The notes below the pieces were generated by a model. The model saw only the letters and a list, made by a program, of their open reading frames with translations. It searched no databases and had not been told where the DNA came from. A stretch of DNA of 13,015 nucleotides. Origin: an uncultured Bacilli bacterium (GTDB taxonomy: Bacteria > Bacillota_I > Bacilli_A > RF39 > UBA660). The stretch lies in contig CANQLN010000019.1 in assembly GCA_947624695.1 (NCBI GenBank), forward strand, positions 1 to 13,015, in the 5' to 3' direction. Position numbers and translations under genes: made by a program. Of this stretch, positions 12,892 through 13,015 are shown piece after piece (positions within the stretch are counted from its first letter, which is position 1; each line of letters begins with the position of its first letter).

Positions 12892-12917
12892 TGAGTTTGA
12901 AAAAGCTCATTTTTTTA
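12890..12917 (+). terminator. Intrinsic terminator after the Pro/Glu-rich protein gene
   Basis: ATGAG (12891-12895) pairs with CTCAT (12906-12910), and the inner TTT can pair with AAG/AAA to lengthen the stem. Seven Ts follow, starting at 12910. The stop codon TAA (12889-12891) touches the first base of the stem. Confidence 0.75.
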
Positions 12918-12970
12918 GCTTTTTTATTTTGTTTTACCGTTATTTTATATGTAAATAATTATTTTTATGG

Positions 12971-12976
12971 TATAAT
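12971..12976 (+). promoter_or_regulatory. Extended -10 box for a gene beyond the right edge
   Basis: A perfect TATAAT is preceded by TGG (an extended -10 context). The -35 region is poor (TATGTA at about 17 bp). Transcription would start near 12983, just before the hairpin at 12993-13015. Confidence 0.45.
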
Positions 12977-12992
12977 GTTTAGCAAGTTATAT

Positions 12993-13015
12993 CATTTTTT
13001 GAGAATCAAAAAATG
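12993..13015 (+). other. Perfect 9-bp hairpin at the right edge
   Basis: CATTTTTTG (12993-13001) and CAAAAAATG (13007-13015) are exact reverse complements around the loop AGAAT. The stem would begin about 10 nt after the predicted transcription start. It may be part of a structured leader or protect the RNA 5' end. The final ATG could also be a start codon, but the window ends there. Confidence 0.45.

Noticed and set aside
1..13015. tRNA, rRNA genes or CRISPR arrays
   Set aside because: No cloverleaf-like sequence, no rRNA-like conserved stretch and no regularly spaced repeat set was found on either strand.

Overview
The window is very AT-rich on both coding and intergenic DNA. It uses the standard genetic code: TGG encodes Trp, and TGA ends real genes at 2692-2694 and 4428-4430. 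It carries a CotF-type spore coat pair and a SpoVIF-like gene, together with short intergenic gaps and Gram-positive Shine-Dalgarno sequences (often of the AGGTGA type). This points to an endospore-forming, low-GC Bacillota, probably an uncultured gut member of the Bacilli (RF39 or Erysipelotrichales-like). The taxonomic placement is inference.

Layout from left to right. (1) 1-2381: a direct repeat and a good promoter, then a stand-alone VirD4/TraG-type coupling ATPase ending in an intrinsic terminator. (2) 2437-3319: a small rhodanese-like protein and a TVP38/TMEM64 (VTT) membrane protein, each with its own -10 box. (3) 3414-5150: a tightly coupled three-gene operon (an unrecognised one-helix membrane protein, a DUF1292-like protein, a membrane-anchored or lipo-protein) ending in a terminator. 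(4) 5181-5511: a region with no long gene that looks like a type I toxin-antitoxin locus. It holds a 27-residue hydrophobic peptide with a near-perfect extended Shine-Dalgarno, an mRNA whose 5' and 3' ends can pair over 31 base pairs, and a convergent promoter for an antisense RNA over the 3' half. (5) 5520-6054, minus strand: two overlapping CotF-like coat genes. (6) 6174-8639: a CmpB-type membrane protein, then an SDR oxidoreductase overlapping a PLP-dependent 'methionine gamma-lyase/aluminium resistance' family enzyme, closed by a terminator. (7) 8736-9152: a decayed Rpn/PDDEXK transposase with an internal deletion and an in-frame nonsense codon. (8) 9178-11635: UDP-GlcNAc 2-epimerase and a TuaH-like glycosyltransferase, a cell-surface polymer pair. 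(9) 11684-12917: the SpoVIF-like gene and a membrane-anchored Pro/Glu-rich protein, each followed by a terminator. (10) 12918-13015: a promoter-like -10 box and a perfect 9-bp hairpin running to the window edge.

Three themes stand out. Promoters sit very close to start codons, so 5' leaders would be only about 8-20 nt. Intrinsic terminators repeatedly include the stop codon in their 5' stem. The one long 'empty' intergenic stretch is densely structured and is the best candidate for an undescribed element.
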